Assembly (NCBI GenBank): GCA_013349285.1
Contig: DUZU01000004.1
Span: forward strand, 1-64,000
Length of the DNA stretch: 64,000 bases
Origin: Deltaproteobacteria bacterium
GTDB lineage: Bacteria > Desulfobacterota > Desulfobulbia > Desulfobulbales > Desulfurivibrionaceae
Reading direction: 5' to 3'
In this document: positions 53,910-63,710 of the stretch, one piece after another
Layout of the letters: the number at the start of each line of letters is the position of its first letter
How positions within the stretch are numbered: the stretch's first letter is position 1
The notes under the pieces: model-generated
Told to the model about the DNA's origin: nothing
The model's database searches: none
Seen by the model: the letters and a program-made list of their open reading frames with translations, nothing else
Made by a program: the position numbers and the translations under genes

Positions 53910-56687
53910 ATGAGCCTCGTCAATGAAACAGGCGCAGACAACACACTCAAGCTCAACCAAGACGACATTTCTCCCATCAAGGATGAAATAAGACGGGAAC
54001 AACTGCAGCAGGCGCTTGCCTCGCTCAGCACCGGCCTGATAACTTCATGCGCCAGTTCCATTATTTTTATCTTGGTGATGATGGGCCATGTTCCGCCACG
54101 CAGACTTACATTTTGGGCGGCGGCCATGATCACTATTTTCCTTCTTCGTTATTCAGCCTTTTATCTAAAATCGGCGCAACCCCAAGCAGATCAAAACATT
54201 AGCAAGACAAAATATATCTTTATTGCCGGACTTGCTGTTTCCGGTTTCAGCTGGGGCGCAACAGCCATTTTTCTTTTTCCGGCGGCAAGCCCCATGCACC
54301 AGGCCTTTCTTGTTTTTATCCTGGGAGGGGTCACCATCGGAACAATCGGCCTGTATTCCTCGCTTTATGAAGCGGTTGTCTGCTTCACCCTGGCCGTTAT
54401 GTCGCCGTTGATAGCCCGCTTCGCCATGATTGAAAACGGCCCCCATATCGGCATGGCGTTATTGATTGGAATTTTCACGATTTTGATGCTGATCACGGCA
54501 AGACGCTTTCACGATGAAATAAAAAATAATATAAAACTTAAATTTCAAAACAGCGCCTTGATAGACTACCTGTCAAACTCAAAGAACCAAGCGGACAAAA
54601 TTAATGAAAAACTGCGCCTGGAAATCGAACACCATCGGCAAACAGAAAATCTGTTAAAAATAGCCAAGGAAAACGCCGATTCTTCCAACCGGGCAAAAAG
54701 CGAATTTCTGGCAAACATGAGTCACGAAATAAGAACTCCGATGAATGCCGTGATCGGCATGAATGAACTTGCGCTGCAAACCGAACTTAACCCCGAACAA
54801 CTTCATTACCTGGAACTTTCACAAACCGCGGCCAAAACGCTACTAGGCCTTATTAATGATATCCTTGATTTCTCGAAAATTGAGGCCCGGCAACTCATCT
54901 TGGAAAAACAACCATTTTCCCCGCACTCAACAATTGAAAATACTATTCAGACCGTCGGCCTGGAGGCTACGCGCAAAAACATAGAATTGCTCTACCTTAT
55001 CCATCGGGATATCCCTCCCGAACTGATCGGCGATGAACTCAGATTACAGCAGACATTACTCAATCTGGTTGCCAATGCCGTTAAGTTTACCAAAAAAGGA
55101 CACGTCTTCGTTGAAGTAAAACTTCTCACCAGCACCGCCAAGAGCTCGATCCTTCTGTTCAGCGTGACCGATACCGGCACCGGGATTAATCATGACACGC
55201 AACAGATAATTTTCAACAGTTTCACCCAGGCCGATACCTCTATCACCAGAACCCATGGCGGCACCGGCCTCGGGTTAACCATAGCCTACAGAATCACCTC
55301 GTTAATGGATGGAGAATTATGGTTAAAGAGTGAACCCAATCACGGCAGTACTTTTTATTTCACCGCCAAATTCATCAACTCGACAAAAACTTCGGCAACC
55401 CCTTCTCCGATCAGCAACAATCTTCAACCCAAAATTCTCCTGGTCATGCCCTACCCTTTGGCCAGAGACATCACCCAACAGGTTCTTACCCAAGCGGGAT
55501 ATAGGGTAATTACGGCGGCATCCGGACAGGAGGCACTGATTAAACAGGACCATGCGGTGCAACAGGGCCAACCGTTTACCATGCTGTTGATCGATCACCA
55601 GACACCCATGGTGGACAGCCTAGAACTGTTGGAGCAACTACATGAAACAGGCCATAGGCTTCCCGCTATCCTCATTACCTCTTCCCAATCCAGGGCCATG
55701 TGCAATCGCTGCAATGAGCTGGGCATCTGTTATTGCCTCAACAAACCGCTGATCAACAGTGAGTTGACTAAATTTATCTTAAAAGTGATGAACCATGAAA
55801 AATGCAACCCGAACAAAAAAGAGAACAAGGAATACGATTCTCGAAAAAACCGCGCAAACATGGTTTGCCTTAACCTGCTTCTAGTTGACGACAACCAGAT
55901 CAACCGGGAACTGGCGGAAATAATCCTGCAACGAAATGGACACCGGGTACATCTGGCCGCCAATGGCCTGGAAGCCCTTCATTTTTTAACAAGAAATAGA
56001 TTTGATGCCATTCTCATGGATGTACAGATGCCGGAACTAGACGGTATCACCACCACAAAAATCATACGCAACTGCGAACAGGCCAAAGATGCCACAGATG
56101 GCCAACCTCAAAAATACCATGACTTAATCTTCAGCCTAACAGATCACATCAAAGGCACCCAAACGCCTATAATCGCCCTTACGGCTCATGCCATGCCCGG
56201 CGACAAGGAAGAATGCAGGAACGCCGGCATGGATGGCTATATCAGTAAACCTTTTAAACCGGATGAGATCATGAAAGTTCTGACAGAGGTAACAGGAAAA
56301 AGGGAAAGCGCCGCTCCAATCACCGATAGGGCCCACACTGAAACGCCCCCCACGGATCAAGCCCAGCCGGAGCAGCTGGAAACGATAAAAAACTACCTGG
56401 CCCAGACCTACCGGCTGGATGATGACAAAATCAATCAGATAATTTCCGCCACCTGCGAACAGATGACCGAGCACTTCAGCGAAACGAAAAAACTCATTGA
56501 CCGGCACAACCTGCAGGCGTTAACCATCGCAGCTCATAAGATCAAAGGCTGCCTGTTGAACGTCGGGCTTCATGAGTTGGCGAAAATCGCCTTTGAGATG
56601 GAAAGCAAGGCCAGGGCAGGAGAAAATGACGGTAATTATCACCAACATCTCCTTGAAATAAAAGAGCGATTCCCAACCATGCAGTGA
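53910..56687 (+). CDS. Membrane hybrid histidine kinase with two receivers and Hpt
   Basis: A 925-residue kinase. The first 200 residues have about six hydrophobic segments and no periplasmic sensor. HisKA has [12 protein letters not shown] with His272; the ATPase has [15 protein letters not shown] and GGTGLGLT. Receiver 1 (about 507-630) keeps Asp562 but has VMPY where the acidic pair should be, so it is probably a pseudo-receiver. Receiver 2 has [11 protein letters not shown] and Asp704. A C-terminal Hpt has AAHKIKG with His876. Topology is BarA/LuxQ-like. Surrounded by opposite-strand genes, so it forms its own unit. Confidence 0.9.
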   Translation: MSLVNETGADNTLKLNQDDISPIKDEIRREQLQQALASLSTGLITSCASSIIFILVMMGHVPPRRLTFWAAAMITIFLLRYSAFYLKSAQPQADQNISKTKYIFIAGLAVSGFSWGATAIFLFPAASPMHQAFLVFILGGVTIGTIGLYSSLYEAVVCFTLAVMSPLIARFAMIENGPHIGMALLIGIFTILMLITARRFHDEIKNNIKLKFQNSALIDYLSNSKNQADKINEKLRLEIEHHRQTENLLKIAKENADSSNRAKSEFLANMSHEIRTPMNAVIGMNELALQTELNPEQLHYLELSQTAAKTLLGLINDILDFSKIEARQLILEKQPFSPHSTIENTIQTVGLEATRKNIELLYLIHRDIPPELIGDELRLQQTLLNLVANAVKFTKKGHVFVEVKLLTSTAKSSILLFSVTDTGTGINHDTQQIIFNSFTQADTSITRTHGGTGLGLTIAYRITSLMDGELWLKSEPNHGSTFYFTAKFINSTKTSATPSPISNNLQPKILLVMPYPLARDITQQVLTQAGYRVITAASGQEALIKQDHAVQQGQPFTMLLIDHQTPMVDSLELLEQLHETGHRLPAILITSSQSRAMCNRCNELGICYCLNKPLINSELTKFILKVMNHEKCNPNKKENKEYDSRKNRANMVCLNLLLVDDNQINRELAEIILQRNGHRVHLAANGLEALHFLTRNRFDAILMDVQMPELDGITTTKIIRNCEQAKDATDGQPQKYHDLIFSLTDHIKGTQTPIIALTAHAMPGDKEECRNAGMDGYISKPFKPDEIMKVLTEVTGKRESAAPITDRAHTETPPTDQAQPEQLETIKNYLAQTYRLDDDKINQIISATCEQMTEHFSETKKLIDRHNLQALTIAAHKIKGCLLNVGLHELAKIAFEMESKARAGENDGNYHQHLLEIKERFPTMQ

Positions 56688-56713
56688 CGGCAGAGTTGAG
56701 TACCGCCCCCCTA

Positions 56714-59026
56714 TCAATGCATGGTTGCGGTGATCTTCTGAACATCAAGAATCAAGACCACCTCTTCGTTGCCGAGAATGGTATAACCGCTGATCCCCTT
56801 GATATTCTTAAACCTCGAATAACCGCCTGCAAAATCCTTTACCACGATTTTCTGATGGTTGATGACTCCATCCACCAACAGGGCCAGTTTATCTTCACGA
56901 CACACGACCACGACCTTGCGTTCATCCTCGTGGTATGCGCGACCAGTGGAGCCAGGATAAAAATAGCCGCCAAGGTCAAGCACCGGCAACACGGAGCCAT
57001 CGTAGGTAATGCATTTATCCTCGGTGAACAGGGTAACCCCGCCCTCCTTCTGCAATTCGATCGAGGCGGTAATACTATCGGACGGAATGGCAAAGGTTCT
57101 GCCACCCACATCAATAATCATCGCGTCTTTAGCCACCAGGGTTTTGGTCAGAGGAATGGTGATCTGAATAGTGGTGCCCCGGTTAACCACCGATTCGACG
57201 TTAATGCTTCCGTTACACGCCTGCAGGCCGGAGAGGACCACGTCCATGCCGACCCCGCGGCCGGATACATCGCTGACCTTTTCCGCCGAACTGAAGCCGG
57301 GCCTAAAAATTAGATTAACCAGCTCTTTTTCCGACAATTCGGCCACCTCGGCCTCACTCATAAAGCCTTTTTTCACCGCGGTTTTTTTCATCTTCTGAGG
57401 GTCAATCCCAGCCCCGTCATCCTTGATGATCAAATAGACATAATTTTCGTCCACAGAGGCGTTGAGCTCAAGCACCCCTTTGACCGACTTGTCCTGGGCC
57501 GTCCTTATCTCCGGGGTCTCAATCCCGTGATCCACGGAATTACGCAACAGATGGACCAGGGGATTTTCTATCTTCTCGAGAAGATCCTTATCTATAACCG
57601 TTTCCTCTCCATTGATCTGAAACTCAATTTCTTTGCCAAGGGAAGAGGACAGTTGGCGAATAACCCGGGGGAACCGCTGGAACAATGTTTTCACCGGCAC
57701 CTTACGGATCCCCATCACGCTTTCCTGCAGCTTATCCACCAGATCGTCGAGGGATTGCGTGGTGTTGGTGAATTTCGAAATGATTCCGGCATCGATCTCT
57801 TCATCATCCATTTGCTTTTTTAAGAAATTGAACGAATCAAGGGCAATAAATAATTCGCCGACATAATTGGCAAAACTATCAAGTTGCGCCTGATCGATGC
57901 GGATGGTCTTAACCGATTCCCGAACCTTGCTCTCAGTCTCGGGAAGAGCGGAACTCAACGCTCTGCGGCTTTGAATCTCCAAGGCCTTTTCCAGATCCTT
58001 TTTATCCAACTTTCCTTCACGGACCAAAATTTCCCCGAGTTTTTTCTGTTGCCCCAAGGCGGCGCTTAAGTCTTCCGGGGCGACCATGGCCTGCTCCACC
58101 AAAATTTCCCCCAGCTTATCCGCCTTACCCTTCTGGCCGGCCTGGACCTCAAATTCGCCCAGCAACACCTTAACCGGCGCAATAATACCCATGCAAAACT
58201 CATCGCTGGTGGCCATCAGTTCGTCATCGATAAAATTTGCCAGGGAATTGAGTTCATCAAGCGCCTTTGCATAATTTGCACTGATCACCGAATGGGCATC
58301 CAGCTCACGAAGGGTCTTAACAAAATCCTTGAACAGATCATGGGAGACCGGTTTTTTCTTCCTCAAACTCTCAATAACCCGGCCGATCGGTTTCAAAACC
58401 AACGTGTAATCTTCGCCGTTAAGAAAATAGCGGCCATTTTCATCAAAAACACTTTCAGCGGCCGCATCCTTGCGGTCCTTGACAAATTTAGCAAGCTCAC
58501 TGTTGGCCTTTTCCATCTGGCCAAACAGATTTTCCAGCAGGGAATTACCCTGGATCTGCAGGCCGAGCTCCATGGATTCCTCAAGTAATTTCTGCAAAAT
58601 AACCAAACTCTGCAGGGTTCCCGCCTTTTCTTCCGGATGACAAGCCTCTACCCTGACGAGAAATTCCTCTTCATCAGGACGCAATTCGACATCATCGGGA
58701 TCTACTCCGGCCCGGGCAAGCATTTTATTGAGGTAATCGACGCCGTTGAGCAGAATGTCCACGATTTCATTGGTTACCAGCAATTCACCTTTGCGGATAA
58801 TATCCAGCAGATTTTCAAGCCGATGGGAAAATTTATTGATATTGGTGAGCCCGAAAAAACCGGAGTTGCCCTTAAGGCTGTGCACCGGCCGAAAAATCTT
58901 ATTGATGATATCAAGATTGGCGGGATTATTCGCGAGCTCGATAAAATCGGCTTCTATTTCCTGTAAGGAGTCATTGGATTCTTCCAGGAATCCCTGTAAC
59001 GCCCTGAGGTCCATTTCACTTCGCAT
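56714..59026 (-). CDS. Second CheA-type kinase with tandem MshEN-like motifs
   Basis: A 770-residue CheA homologue. One N-terminal Hpt has VHSLKGNSGFFG with His49. A long helical region of unknown type (about 140-290) follows. Residues about 304-352 hold two back-to-back repeats of the KLGEILVEQ/KLGEILVREG...LEKAL type. Then dimerisation, ATPase (RNSVDHG, DDGAGI, GRGVGMDVV) and CheW-like domains, as in CheA. I chose ATG at 59026 because AGGAAGG lies 5-6 bases upstream; an ATG at 59044 would extend by six residues. It overlaps the receiver gene by 11 bases. Likely a separate pathway from the main chemotaxis cluster. Confidence 0.88.
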   Translation of the reverse strand: MRSEMDLRALQGFLEESNDSLQEIEADFIELANNPANLDIINKIFRPVHSLKGNSGFFGLTNINKFSHRLENLLDIIRKGELLVTNEIVDILLNGVDYLNKMLARAGVDPDDVELRPDEEEFLVRVEACHPEEKAGTLQSLVILQKLLEESMELGLQIQGNSLLENLFGQMEKANSELAKFVKDRKDAAAESVFDENGRYFLNGEDYTLVLKPIGRVIESLRKKKPVSHDLFKDFVKTLRELDAHSVISANYAKALDELNSLANFIDDELMATSDEFCMGIIAPVKVLLGEFEVQAGQKGKADKLGEILVEQAMVAPEDLSAALGQQKKLGEILVREGKLDKKDLEKALEIQSRRALSSALPETESKVRESVKTIRIDQAQLDSFANYVGELFIALDSFNFLKKQMDDEEIDAGIISKFTNTTQSLDDLVDKLQESVMGIRKVPVKTLFQRFPRVIRQLSSSLGKEIEFQINGEETVIDKDLLEKIENPLVHLLRNSVDHGIETPEIRTAQDKSVKGVLELNASVDENYVYLIIKDDGAGIDPQKMKKTAVKKGFMSEAEVAELSEKELVNLIFRPGFSSAEKVSDVSGRGVGMDVVLSGLQACNGSINVESVVNRGTTIQITIPLTKTLVAKDAMIIDVGGRTFAIPSDSITASIELQKEGGVTLFTEDKCITYDGSVLPVLDLGGYFYPGSTGRAYHEDERKVVVVCREDKLALLVDGVINHQKIVVKDFAGGYSRFKNIKGISGYTILGNEEVVLILDVQKITATMH

Positions 59027-59447
59027 TGCGACCTTCCTCTTCAACCAATTTATTAAGTATGCTGTGCACCCGATTCAGTCGCAGGGCAATATTATCGGTC
59101 GCCTGCAGCAGCTCGTCGAGATTCTCGAATGGTTTAAAAAAAATATCAACCGCCCCGTATCGAAAGGCATTCAAGGTATTGTTGATCGTCATATGCGCCG
59201 TCATGATCAAGACCTGAATCATCCCGTTAAAATTCTTTATTTTTCTGAGCAGAGTCAACCCATCCATCTGCGGCATCTGAATATCGGTGATCACTATATC
59301 AAAATGTTCATTTTCTATCCGTTGATAGGCCTTGACCGGATCGTTACAAGTACTGACCTGATATGGACTATCCATGAAAGCCAACTCCAGCAGGTTTAAT
59401 ACCTGCGCATCATCATCTACGATTAAAAGTTTATAATTGACGTCCAT
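59016..59447 (-). CDS. Response regulator, single receiver domain
   Basis: A 143-residue receiver. The acidic residues are in LLIVDDDAQ, the phospho-Asp is Asp55 in ITDIQMPQMDG, MTAHM is the switch, and FFKPFE carries the Lys. The last 25 residues form a helical tail with no DNA-binding motif. It sits directly before the second CheA and overlaps it, so it is the probable cognate regulator. Confidence 0.88.
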   Translation of the reverse strand: MDVNYKLLIVDDDAQVLNLLELAFMDSPYQVSTCNDPVKAYQRIENEHFDIVITDIQMPQMDGLTLLRKIKNFNGMIQVLIMTAHMTINNTLNAFRYGAVDIFFKPFENLDELLQATDNIALRLNRVHSILNKLVEEEGRNAK

Positions 59448-59531
59448 GGCCAGCCAACCTCTTTAAATATTTCGTTAACAACATACCCTGTAAAAACCTA
59501 AACAATTGCCTTGATTCGATTATTATCCATA

Positions 59532-60809
59532 CTATTTGCCGGCTGCAACAAGCGGTATCGTGATTTTAAAAGCAGTGCCTTGCCCGGGAGCGCTCTCTAC
59601 TTCGATATCACCGCCAATCGACCTTATCGAGCGCAAAGACATGAACAACCCTAGACCCGTGCCGGTCAGCCCGCTTTTCTTATTGTCGCCCTCTCCGATA
59701 CTGCCCTTGGTCGTATAAAAGGGTTCAAAAAGTCGATCCAGGGCTTCACTGCTGATCCCGCAACCATTGTCGGCGACAATCATTATCGCATCCACCCCTT
59801 GACATTTGGTGATAATTCTGAGTTGCGGAGAAGAAACTTGATACATGGCATCTTTGGCATTACTCAAGAGATTATTCAGCACCTGGGCCACTTCCGAGGC
59901 ATTCGCCAACACCATCAACTTCTCAGGCCATAACTCAACTTCTTTGCCGATCTTATGTTTAAACTCAAGATCCGCCGAAAGAAAATCCAGTTCCCGCCTG
60001 ACGATATCATTGAGATCCAACTCTTCCAACTCTCTTTTATTGTCGGCGCTGCCCTTGATCATCAAGGAGTTGATCATCTCATTCAGACGTTGAGAGGCCG
60101 AAGCGGTCAACTCCAGGGTCTGGCTTGCTTCACGACTCCATTTACTCAACTGTTTCTGACTGGGCGCGGCGCCCTCTTCCACCGCATTGGTCAGGGCGGA
60201 GAGAATACGCTGACCGATCTCGATGCCGCCCCGCATTGCAGTGAGCGGTCCTCTCAAATTATGAACTATCCCCTGAATAAGCTGACCAAAAGCGGCTTGT
60301 CGTTCGGCCCGAATCAATTCTTTACTGCTCTCGGCCACCACCCGCTCAAGCTCTTCATTATATCGTTTTACTTTTTCCGTGGCGGCCCTTAACTTCAAAT
60401 GGGTTCGTACCCGGGCCTTTACCTCTTCCACATTAATCGGTTTGGAGAGATAATCCTCGGCGCCGACATCAAACCCCCGGACCAGGTCGGCCGGGTTGCT
60501 CAACGCGGTAATAAAAATAACCGGGATATCTTTGACCTGCGCATCATTTTTCAACCGTTTGCATACCTCATACCCGTCGATATCCGGCATCATGATATCA
60601 AGAAGTATGAGCTCGGGCATGAGTGACTTGGCAAAGTCAAAAGCCTCATATCCGTTTGAAGCCTCATGAACTTCATAGCCGGAAGAGACGAGGATTTCCC
60701 GGAGCAGCATCCGGTTAACAAAATCATCGTCAACAACAAGTATTTGGGGAAACCCAGGATTTTCAACGGAAAAAGCTGCTTTCCATGGACTTTCAAAGTC
60801 TGGCGACAT
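59532..60809 (-). CDS. Soluble receiver-histidine kinase
   Basis: A 425-residue cytoplasmic protein. The N-terminal receiver has LVVDDDFVNR and phospho-Asp71 in LLDIMMPDIDG. A coiled coil follows. The HisKA H-box is GIVHNLRGPLTAM with His183; the ATPase has VLNNLLSNAKDAM, DNGCGIS and GTGLGLF. There is no sensor or membrane segment, so its input is presumably phosphorylation of its receiver. It starts the minus-strand set with the receiver and second CheA, 84 bases before the receiver gene. Confidence 0.9.
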   Translation of the reverse strand: MSPDFESPWKAAFSVENPGFPQILVVDDDFVNRMLLREILVSSGYEVHEASNGYEAFDFAKSLMPELILLDIMMPDIDGYEVCKRLKNDAQVKDIPVIFITALSNPADLVRGFDVGAEDYLSKPINVEEVKARVRTHLKLRAATEKVKRYNEELERVVAESSKELIRAERQAAFGQLIQGIVHNLRGPLTAMRGGIEIGQRILSALTNAVEEGAAPSQKQLSKWSREASQTLELTASASQRLNEMINSLMIKGSADNKRELEELDLNDIVRRELDFLSADLEFKHKIGKEVELWPEKLMVLANASEVAQVLNNLLSNAKDAMYQVSSPQLRIITKCQGVDAIMIVADNGCGISSEALDRLFEPFYTTKGSIGEGDNKKSGLTGTGLGLFMSLRSIRSIGGDIEVESAPGQGTAFKITIPLVAAGK

Positions 60810-61183
60810 GGTAATCTCGCAAAGATAATCAAATATTTTGCAGAAACAAATCCTGCATTAATAACCAATTGAAAATCCCCCCGGACATTTATTAGTTTCT
60901 CACAGGCATTCACCAAAAAGCAAGCCTGGATCATACAAAAAAAATGGCTCCTTGCTTAAATGTAATCTCCTAGAAACCCTTGCGACACGTAGCAAAACAA
61001 GTAACAGAACTTAATGGCTACATGCATTTTCTTTTTTAAAAAAAGGTGGTCCTTTTTATCTTGATGCAAAATTTCATTTCACAAAAAAAATATGATAAAC
61101 TAAAAAATATTTCCAAGCACTTTTTCGTGGGCGTAAACTTAATTACCCCTGACTGATTTTTTTTCTAAATACTAAAAGGCACC
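60810..61183. other. Divergent promoter region between the receiver-kinase and cheD
   Basis: About 370 AT-rich bases. AAGCAAG and CTTGCTT near 60918 and 60950 make an inverted repeat with a long loop. A TATGAT lies near 61091 on the plus strand but with no -35 at proper distance. No ORF with a Shine-Dalgarno was found. Both flanking units must start here. Confidence 0.45.
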
Positions 61184-61690
61184 GTGAAAACGCAAAACAA
61201 AATTAAAATCTTAGGGGTTGGTGATTTTGCCGCCTCAAACTCTTCGGACGAAATGTTAAAAACCTTCGGGCTAGGCTCATGTGTTGCCGTTATCATTCTT
61301 CACCCTGCCACCAAAACAGCAGGGATGGTCCATGTCGCCCTTCCGGAATCAACCGTCAGTCCGGCTAAAGTTAAATCACACCCCGGTTATTTTGCCGACA
61401 CCGGCATCCCGGCCCTCCTGCAACTGATGGCCACCCTTGGTTGTAAAAACGGTGAAAAGGGCAAGGGGATGGTGGTCAAACTTGCCGGAGGCGCCAAGGT
61501 TCTCGACCCGGACAATATTTTCAACATCGGTAAGCGCAATGTTCTTGCGGTCAAAAAAGTGCTCTGGTCCTACGGACTTGGTCCGATCGCCGAGGATGTC
61601 GGCGGCAATTTCAGCCGCACCGTTACCGTTGCAATGGATACCGGCAAAATAACCCTTTCATCCCCAGGAAAAAAAGATTGGCACCTATGA
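61184..61690 (+). CDS. cheD: CheD receptor glutamine deamidase
   Basis: A 168-residue CheD. FGLGSCVAVII gives the nucleophile Cys33, MVHVALP gives His50, and Thr27 completes the triad; the spacings (6 and 17) equal those of Thermotoga maritima CheD (T21, C27, H44). CheD deamidates MCP glutamines and, in other bacteria, is regulated by CheC/CheX-type phosphatases; a CheX-like domain is encoded two genes downstream. Start is GTG at 61184 with AAGG upstream. The main chemotaxis cluster lacks its own cheD. Confidence 0.93.
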   Translation: MKTQNKIKILGVGDFAASNSSDEMLKTFGLGSCVAVIILHPATKTAGMVHVALPESTVSPAKVKSHPGYFADTGIPALLQLMATLGCKNGEKGKGMVVKLAGGAKVLDPDNIFNIGKRNVLAVKKVLWSYGLGPIAEDVGGNFSRTVTVAMDTGKITLSSPGKKDWHL

Positions 61691-62562
61691 CAGAACATAT
61701 AGACAACGAAAAAATCATGGCCGCCATCGAAAAAACCCCGTTGATCCCGGCCAACACCGCACAACTGGTTAATGTCTGCAACGATCCGATGCATTGCCTC
61801 AGGGATATTGTCCATGTTGCCAAGCATGATGCGGCCTTAACCGCCAATATTCTGAGGGTGGTGAACAGCGCCGCCTTTTCGCGCTCGATAACCATCGACA
61901 CCATTGACCGGGCGGTTTCGCTTTTGGGTGGTGACATTATTGTCGGCATGGCTTTAGCGGAAACCGCGGAAACTTTTTTCAAAAAGGATCTTACCGGCTA
62001 CGGCGGCCATCAATACGATCTCTGGCGCCACGATCTGCGCACCGCCATCGCCTCAAAAAAAATTGCGGAAAAATCAGCCGGTAAAATAAATGCCGACGTT
62101 GCCTTTACCGCAGGTCTTCTCCATGATCTGGGCAAGGCTATCCTCTCGGATTTCCTGCAGGGCACCATGGAAAAAATCCTGGCCGCCATCGACAGCGGTC
62201 AATACGCCGACTATCCCACCGCGGAAAAAGAGATCGTCGGCGTTGATCACGGCTACATCGGCTATCTTATGATCAAGAAGTGGAACTTGCCTGAGTCCAT
62301 CCTTGACGCGGTCCGTTATCACCATGAGCCGGCGGCGGCTCAACCCGAACTGCGCCCCCTGGTATATGCCGTCCATCTCGGTGATCTCATTGCCATGATG
62401 AGCGGCGGCGGCACCGGCGCGGACAGCATGCATTGCGCACTTGATCCGGAATACAAAAAATACATTCACCTGAGCGAAGATGATTTTTCCATTATCCTTC
62501 TTGACGTTGAAGAAGAATACAACATTCTTAAATCTACGCTCTTCGACCAAGGAGACAGTTAA
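61687..62562 (+). CDS. HDOD-domain protein
   Basis: A 291-residue protein. The HDOD domain spans about residues 10-210: LIPANTAQLVNVCNDP, HDAALTANILRVVNSAAF, TIDRAVSLLGGDIIVGMALAET, and FTAGLLHDLGKAILSDFL. It keeps HD in LLHDLGK, unlike many HDOD proteins. HDOD proteins are regulatory partners in motility and c-di-GMP signalling, with no settled enzyme activity. ATG at 61687 overlaps the cheD stop by four bases; an in-frame TTG at 61678 is less likely. The downstream receiver gene starts 2 bases after its stop. Confidence 0.88.
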   Translation: MTEHIDNEKIMAAIEKTPLIPANTAQLVNVCNDPMHCLRDIVHVAKHDAALTANILRVVNSAAFSRSITIDTIDRAVSLLGGDIIVGMALAETAETFFKKDLTGYGGHQYDLWRHDLRTAIASKKIAEKSAGKINADVAFTAGLLHDLGKAILSDFLQGTMEKILAAIDSGQYADYPTAEKEIVGVDHGYIGYLMIKKWNLPESILDAVRYHHEPAAAQPELRPLVYAVHLGDLIAMMSGGGTGADSMHCALDPEYKKYIHLSEDDFSIILLDVEEEYNILKSTLFDQGDS

Positions 62563-62564
62563 AA

Positions 62565-63395
62565 ATGCGTATAGCCATTGTCGATGACTCGGGTACCGCT
62601 CGGATGTTTATCCGAAAATGTTTGTCCATAATCGGCTTTGACCAGGCCACCTTCATTGAATCGGCAAACGGCAAGGAAGCCCTGGATAAATTACAGGAAA
62701 GCGCAGTCGATCTGATGGTGACCGACCTGGCCATGCCGGTGATGGACGGGGAATCCTTGTTGCGCTGGCTTAAAGACAGCCCGGCACACTGCAAGATACC
62801 GGTATTGGTCATTTCCAGCGCCGGCAACGATGCCAAGGTTGCCGAACTCCTTGAAGCCGGCGCCTATGGAGTACTGGCCAAACCGATCTCCCCCGCCACC
62901 TTACTGCATACCCTTGAACCCATTATCGGTCAGCAGGAAAACATACAGAGCGAGTGGCAACAAATTATGCAAACCGCGGTTAGCGACACCCTGGAAAACA
63001 TGGCGTTCATGGAGGCTTTTCCCGGTTCCCCTGATCCCGAACAACAAAAGGGGCAACATGATTGGCTATGGGCCACCCTGCTGGTCCTCAAGCCCATTCA
63101 CCAAGAATTCCGCCTTGAGATGCCCATGACCTTACTCCGGGAAATCGCCTCGACGGTCTATGAATCAAACATTGATCATACGCTCAATGAACAGCACATC
63201 CATGATCTGCTTGCCGAACTGCTCAATACCATTGCCGGCCATTTCTTAAGGGATACCATGCCGGAAAAAACCTTTAAAATCTCCACCCCGCAACTGGGAG
63301 CAGGTATGCCGCCGGAACTTGACATAAATGCTCGCCAATGGCATTTCAGTTGCGATGACATTTTCTTTACAATTTCGCTGTATGATGTTGAATAA
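62565..63395 (+). CDS. Response regulator with CheX/CheC-like C-terminal domain
   Basis: A 276-residue fusion. The receiver (1-120) has IVDDSGTARM, phospho-Asp54 in VTDLAMPVMDG and VLAKPIS. The C-terminal part (about 125-276) resembles CheX/CheC phosphatases: TAVSDTLENMAFMEAF, EIASTVYES, DLLAELLNTIAGHFL with the E-x-x-N catalytic pattern, and a final SCDDIFFTISLYD strand. CheX dephosphorylates CheY-P. Covalent linkage to a receiver suggests self-limiting or receiver-controlled phosphatase activity. Third gene of the cheD-HDOD unit. Confidence 0.78.
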   Translation: MRIAIVDDSGTARMFIRKCLSIIGFDQATFIESANGKEALDKLQESAVDLMVTDLAMPVMDGESLLRWLKDSPAHCKIPVLVISSAGNDAKVAELLEAGAYGVLAKPISPATLLHTLEPIIGQQENIQSEWQQIMQTAVSDTLENMAFMEAFPGSPDPEQQKGQHDWLWATLLVLKPIHQEFRLEMPMTLLREIASTVYESNIDHTLNEQHIHDLLAELLNTIAGHFLRDTMPEKTFKISTPQLGAGMPPELDINARQWHFSCDDIFFTISLYDVE

Positions 63396-63710
63396 TCATA
63401 AAAAGTTGCCTACCGATAACTTTGTACCGCCAATGCCGCCGACAACTGGGCTACGCCATAACCCCTTTTCTTTGGATTAACCCTCGCCAAAGACCTCAAA
63501 CGGCAAGGCAGGCAGGTAAATCGATAACCTCATCTCAAGGCAACCTATATCATTGCCGCTGATTTTTTCTCAAGATTAAATCCTTGCCCAAGCTCTTCAG
63601 GCCGTCTATAATTGCCTTTTTTGCAAAATCCGTGTAGTTACCCCCTAATTCAAAATTTAGTTCCAGAGAACAGCAGCTCAACTTCATTAAGGGTTTCAAG
63701 GAGTGGCAGA
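63396..63710 (+). other. Intergenic region before rfaE1
   Basis: About 315 bases after the receiver-CheX gene. No convincing ORF. It contains the promoter described below and a 5' leader of about 90 bases for rfaE1. Confidence 0.5.
63584..63612 (+). promoter_or_regulatory. Sigma-70 promoter for rfaE1
   Basis: TTGCCC at 63584-63589 and a perfect TATAAT at 63607-63612, separated by 17 bases. Expected transcription start about 63619, some 90 bases before the TTG start codon. Confidence 0.75.
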
